Part shown: piece after piece, positions 61,740 through 64,000 of the stretch
Numbering within the stretch: position 1 is the first letter of the stretch
Layout of the letters: the number at the start of each line of letters is the position of its first letter
Assembly (NCBI GenBank): GCA_025355465.1
Contig: JANXZO010000002.1
Span: forward strand, 32,011 to 96,010
Reading direction: 5' to 3'
DNA length: 64,000 nt
From: Bacteroidales bacterium
Lineage (GTDB): Bacteria; Bacteroidota; Bacteroidia; Bacteroidales; FEN-979
The notes under the pieces: generated by a model
What the model saw: the letters and a program-made list of their open reading frames with translations, nothing else
The model's database searches: none
Told to the model about the DNA's origin: nothing
Program-made: the position numbers and the translations under genes

Positions 61740-62307
61740 TTATTGTCCGAATTTTATCAGCTTTCCCTTCAAAACCGCCCTGTCAACAGGCTTCGTCATA
61801 TAATCATCACAACCTGCTTCGTAGGCCAGGCGCTCATCACCGCTCATGGCATAGGCGGTAACTGCAATAATGGGGAGATCTTTCCTGAAGGTTTTCATAA
61901 ATGACATCGTTAAGGTTTTCGATCAGGTTCTTAAACGATGCCTCGCTTTTGGCAAGTTTTCTTTCTGCTGCTTTTCTTTCGGAAATATCACGGGTAATAT
62001 AGATCATTCTGACACCTTTGTATTCGTCGGCGCCCAGATAGTTTCCCCCAAACATGCTTTTGATCCCGGCAATGGCACGTTCGTGATCGGCCGGATCAAT
62101 AAACTCCAACAGGTTATGGCCAATAAATATCTCCGGATTGGCACCGCCGAACATCTCTACTGCCCTTGGCGATGAGAAAATGATCTTTCCTTCCAGATCG
62201 GTAATTGTTATTACATCCGGCGATGCCGAGATGATCGACCGGTAATCGTGATAGGCAGAATCCAGTGCGGATATGAGCTCCTCTTTGGTTTTATCTGAGT
62301 TTTTCAT
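61740..62307 (-). pseudogene. Hybrid sensor kinase remnant: PAS domains joined to the end of a receiver domain
   Basis: From ATG 62307: a PAS domain (RSIISASPDVITITDLEGK, MFGGANPEIFIGHNLLEFID) ending in YITRDISERKAAE and the start of a second PAS ([16 protein letters not shown]). The next bases, in another frame, encode [19 protein letters not shown] and [17 protein letters not shown], the C-terminal part of a receiver domain, ending at TAA 61742-61740. The histidine kinase and ATPase domains and the front of the receiver are deleted. Confidence 0.75.
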
Positions 62308-62429
62308 ATCATTCAGTATTATGTTGCAGCCTGAAGGGTACAGGAACAATGCTTCAAACAGCTGTATGGAACAAATGGCCGACATTCCCCCCGGTAGAGG
62401 TGCCTAAAAACCAGGCCTTACGCCTCCTT

Positions 62430-62816
62430 CTACAGCATCTGTTTTGCCGTTTCAACAGTAATCTCCAATACCCTCGTGAGAAAGGAGAATTTCTGCTTCA
62501 TAAAATCATATTCATCACCAGCGTCGAAATATCTCGCCGTACCATTTATCAGAAAGCCTGTCCCCGGGTAATCTTTATATCCCAGAACATCTTTACTCCC
62601 CAGGGTCAACTTCACCTTGTGGTTAACATTCACATTTTGCTCTGTTTTTCTGAACCCATAGGCCGGAATGAGAATACGCTCATCCGCTGTTATTACAAGG
62701 TAAGAATTCCATGTATTTGCAACATGCGTTTCAACTCCCCACGAAACAACTGATACGACGCCTTCGTGCTGTAACACTTCCAGAAATTTTTCCGATAACT
62801 TTCTATTTTCGCTCAT
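62430..62816 (-). CDS. Pyridoxamine 5'-phosphate oxidase family protein (FMN-binding split barrel)
   Basis: 128 residues. Split-barrel pattern: VVSVVSWGVETHVANTWNSY, RILIPAYGFRKTEQNV, KLTLGSKDV, GFLINGTARYF. It belongs to the small flavin- or cofactor-binding group rather than true PdxH. It appears monocistronic between two damaged genes. Confidence 0.85.
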   Translation of the reverse strand: MSENRKLSEKFLEVLQHEGVVSVVSWGVETHVANTWNSYLVITADERILIPAYGFRKTEQNVNVNHKVKLTLGSKDVLGYKDYPGTGFLINGTARYFDAGDEYDFMKQKFSFLTRVLEITVETAKQML

Positions 62817-62956
62817 ATTGATTTTTTAATTGATAAAAGGCAGGTAACCCTTCAATGACGTTGTAAAACCATACGCAAGGTAGGAAGAATTAACAAGTTG
62901 ACCTCAAGAGGTAATCATCGCTGGTTAATCATTGCTAAATTAAATTTTATATTTTT

Positions 62957-63799
62957 GTGAATTGTGAAAAAAGTGAACCGATACAGATTCCAAACGTATC
63001 CACATCTGCTACCTCAACAACCTACTGGTATGCAACGAGTGGTGGCAATGTAATCAGCGACGGCGGGGCACGGGCATATGCGACGAACTCAGCCGGAACA
63101 GGGTACGGGGAGGTTCTATTTTGCGAAACGAAGCAGTTTAAGCTGGATTCAGGGTTGGTCGGATACTGGCCGTTTGATGGTAATGCAAATGATCCGCGAA
63201 TAAACGGGGGCGGGAATGGAACAGTTTTCGGCGCAACCTTAACAGCTGATCCGGTTGGAAATGAAAACCAGGCTTACAACTTCGATGACTCATCAAGTAT
63301 AATTATTGAAAGCATTCCTGCTTTTAATTTCGGTATGGGGGATTACGCTATCTCATTGTGGGTCTTAAAAGCCGGAATGACAATGAACCAGGGAATCATT
63401 AGCAAGGAGACCATGAGTCCGTATTACATGGGCTGGTCAATTGGATTTGTAGACAATTCGCTTCATTTCAATGCAGGCTCAATTTATAACACCGGATGGT
63501 CCTCGAATGATGTTTTTGATTTCAGTTACCCTGCCGACAATGGTTGGCACCATGCGGTGATTGTTTACAAACCTTCCACGGGTGATTATTCTGTCTATTG
63601 TGACGGATCATTGTTTGGCTTCGGAGGAGCCACTGCTTCGATCATTCCCGACAATAACGGTACATTACGATTTGGGGTAGCATATCTTTATCCTGATGGT
63701 ATAAACAGGTTCCTGACTGGTAAGCTGGATAATATCAGGCTTTACAACAGGGCACTATCCGATGACGAAATAAAGTATCTGGCGGCTCAAAAGTTATAA
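62957..63799 (+). pseudogene. LamG-like (concanavalin-fold) domain protein lacking its N-terminus
   Basis: 280 codons from GTG 62957, which overlaps a TATTTTTG promoter-like element (62950-62957), so it is a poor start. There is no signal peptide. The C-terminal 200 residues are a LamG-type jellyroll: LVGYWPFDGNANDP, YNFDDSSSIIIESIP, WHHAVIVYKPSTGDYSVYCDG, GKLDNIRLYNRALSDDEI. The first 50 residues resemble a beta-repeat linker. It is probably the 3' end of a longer surface-protein gene. Confidence 0.65.
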
Positions 63800-63859
63800 T
63801 ATCCCTGCATGAACGTCGATTTTGTTTATTTTTATCCTGCTGTTTTCTAAAAGTATGAC

Positions 63860-64000
63860 ATGAAAATTCTTCTCACAGGAGCAACCGGATATATTGGACA
63901 AAGACTTTTACCTGTATTATTGGAAGAGGGACACGAAGTAATCTGCTGTGTCCGTGATAAGGCCAGGTTTAATAAGAAATGGTTCTCATCAGGTAAGGTA
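63860..64000 (+). CDS. NAD(P)-binding SDR-type protein, N-terminus only
   Basis: Runs off the right edge after 47 codons. MKILLTGATGYIGQRLLPVL carries the GxxGxxG dinucleotide-binding loop, followed by GHEVICCVRDKARF, as in atypical SDRs of the NmrA/YcjQ-like group. Substrate unknown. Confidence 0.85.
   Translation, partial: MKILLTGATGYIGQRLLPVLLEEGHEVICCVRDKARFNKKWFSSGKV

Overview
The window reads as chromosomal DNA of an anaerobic member of the Bacteroidota, most likely order Bacteroidales. Supporting signs are: Bacteroidota-type promoters (TTTG or TTG, about 19 bp, then TAnnTTTG) in front of many genes; almost no Shine-Dalgarno sequences; several type IX secretion (T9SS) surface proteins; a glycine-lipid acyltransferase pair; pyruvate:ferredoxin oxidoreductase; and the coaX - outer-membrane protein - lptC - peptidylprolyl isomerase gene order. 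No species call is possible from the sequence alone.

Layout. 0-12.4 kb, GC-rich: the end of a DUF2147 gene, a small membrane protein and an MltF-like lytic transglycosylase on the + strand; then a minus-strand run of transglutaminase-like protein, alpha-2-macroglobulin lipoprotein, penicillin-binding protein 1C and an NAD-dependent epimerase. 12.4-26 kb: an RRM protein, pirin, an OB-fold-like lipoprotein with a PepSY-type membrane protein, a DHOD-like enzyme, NifJ, ribosomal protein S20, a four-helix-bundle (S23) gene inside an inverted-repeat element, glsB-glsA, engB, and two acyl-CoA carboxylase-type subunits. 26-34 kb is accessory DNA: brnTA, a DUF5674 pair, a DUF4160/DUF2442 pair, a DUF6933 gene and mntA-hepT, separated by repeated intergenic units, then a broken IS1634-type element, a truncated surface protein, an excisionase-like HTH gene and tRNA-Phe. 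34-57 kb is mostly housekeeping (coaX, lptC, PPIase, atpDC, a M23 peptidase, lspA, a DksA-like regulator, ileS, nitroreductase, endonuclease I, a GT22-like glycosyltransferase, an ATP-grasp + C39 pair), interrupted by a large surface-protein gene with four in-frame stops. 57-64 kb: a zinc-phospholipase-like protein, then a run of damaged genes (FISUMP protein, Tat-exported metallo-hydrolase, hybrid kinase remnant, LamG fragment), a PNPOx-family protein and the start of an SDR gene.

The most unusual feature is a class of short tandem arrays with an 8-base (sometimes 7-base) period and many different unit sequences, concentrated between 16 and 30 kb. A facing pair of these arrays forms the inverted ends of a 552-bp element around the S23 gene and also completes the promoter of the next gene. 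Others sit inside glsA in frame, end glsA, abut the engB start codon, form a 12-bp hairpin between two carboxylase subunits, and lie directly upstream of two toxin-antitoxin-like modules. Three copies of a longer composite repeat follow gene modules in a cassette-like manner. All motif, repeat and promoter statements come from reading the sequence; family names come from recognition and were not checked by search.
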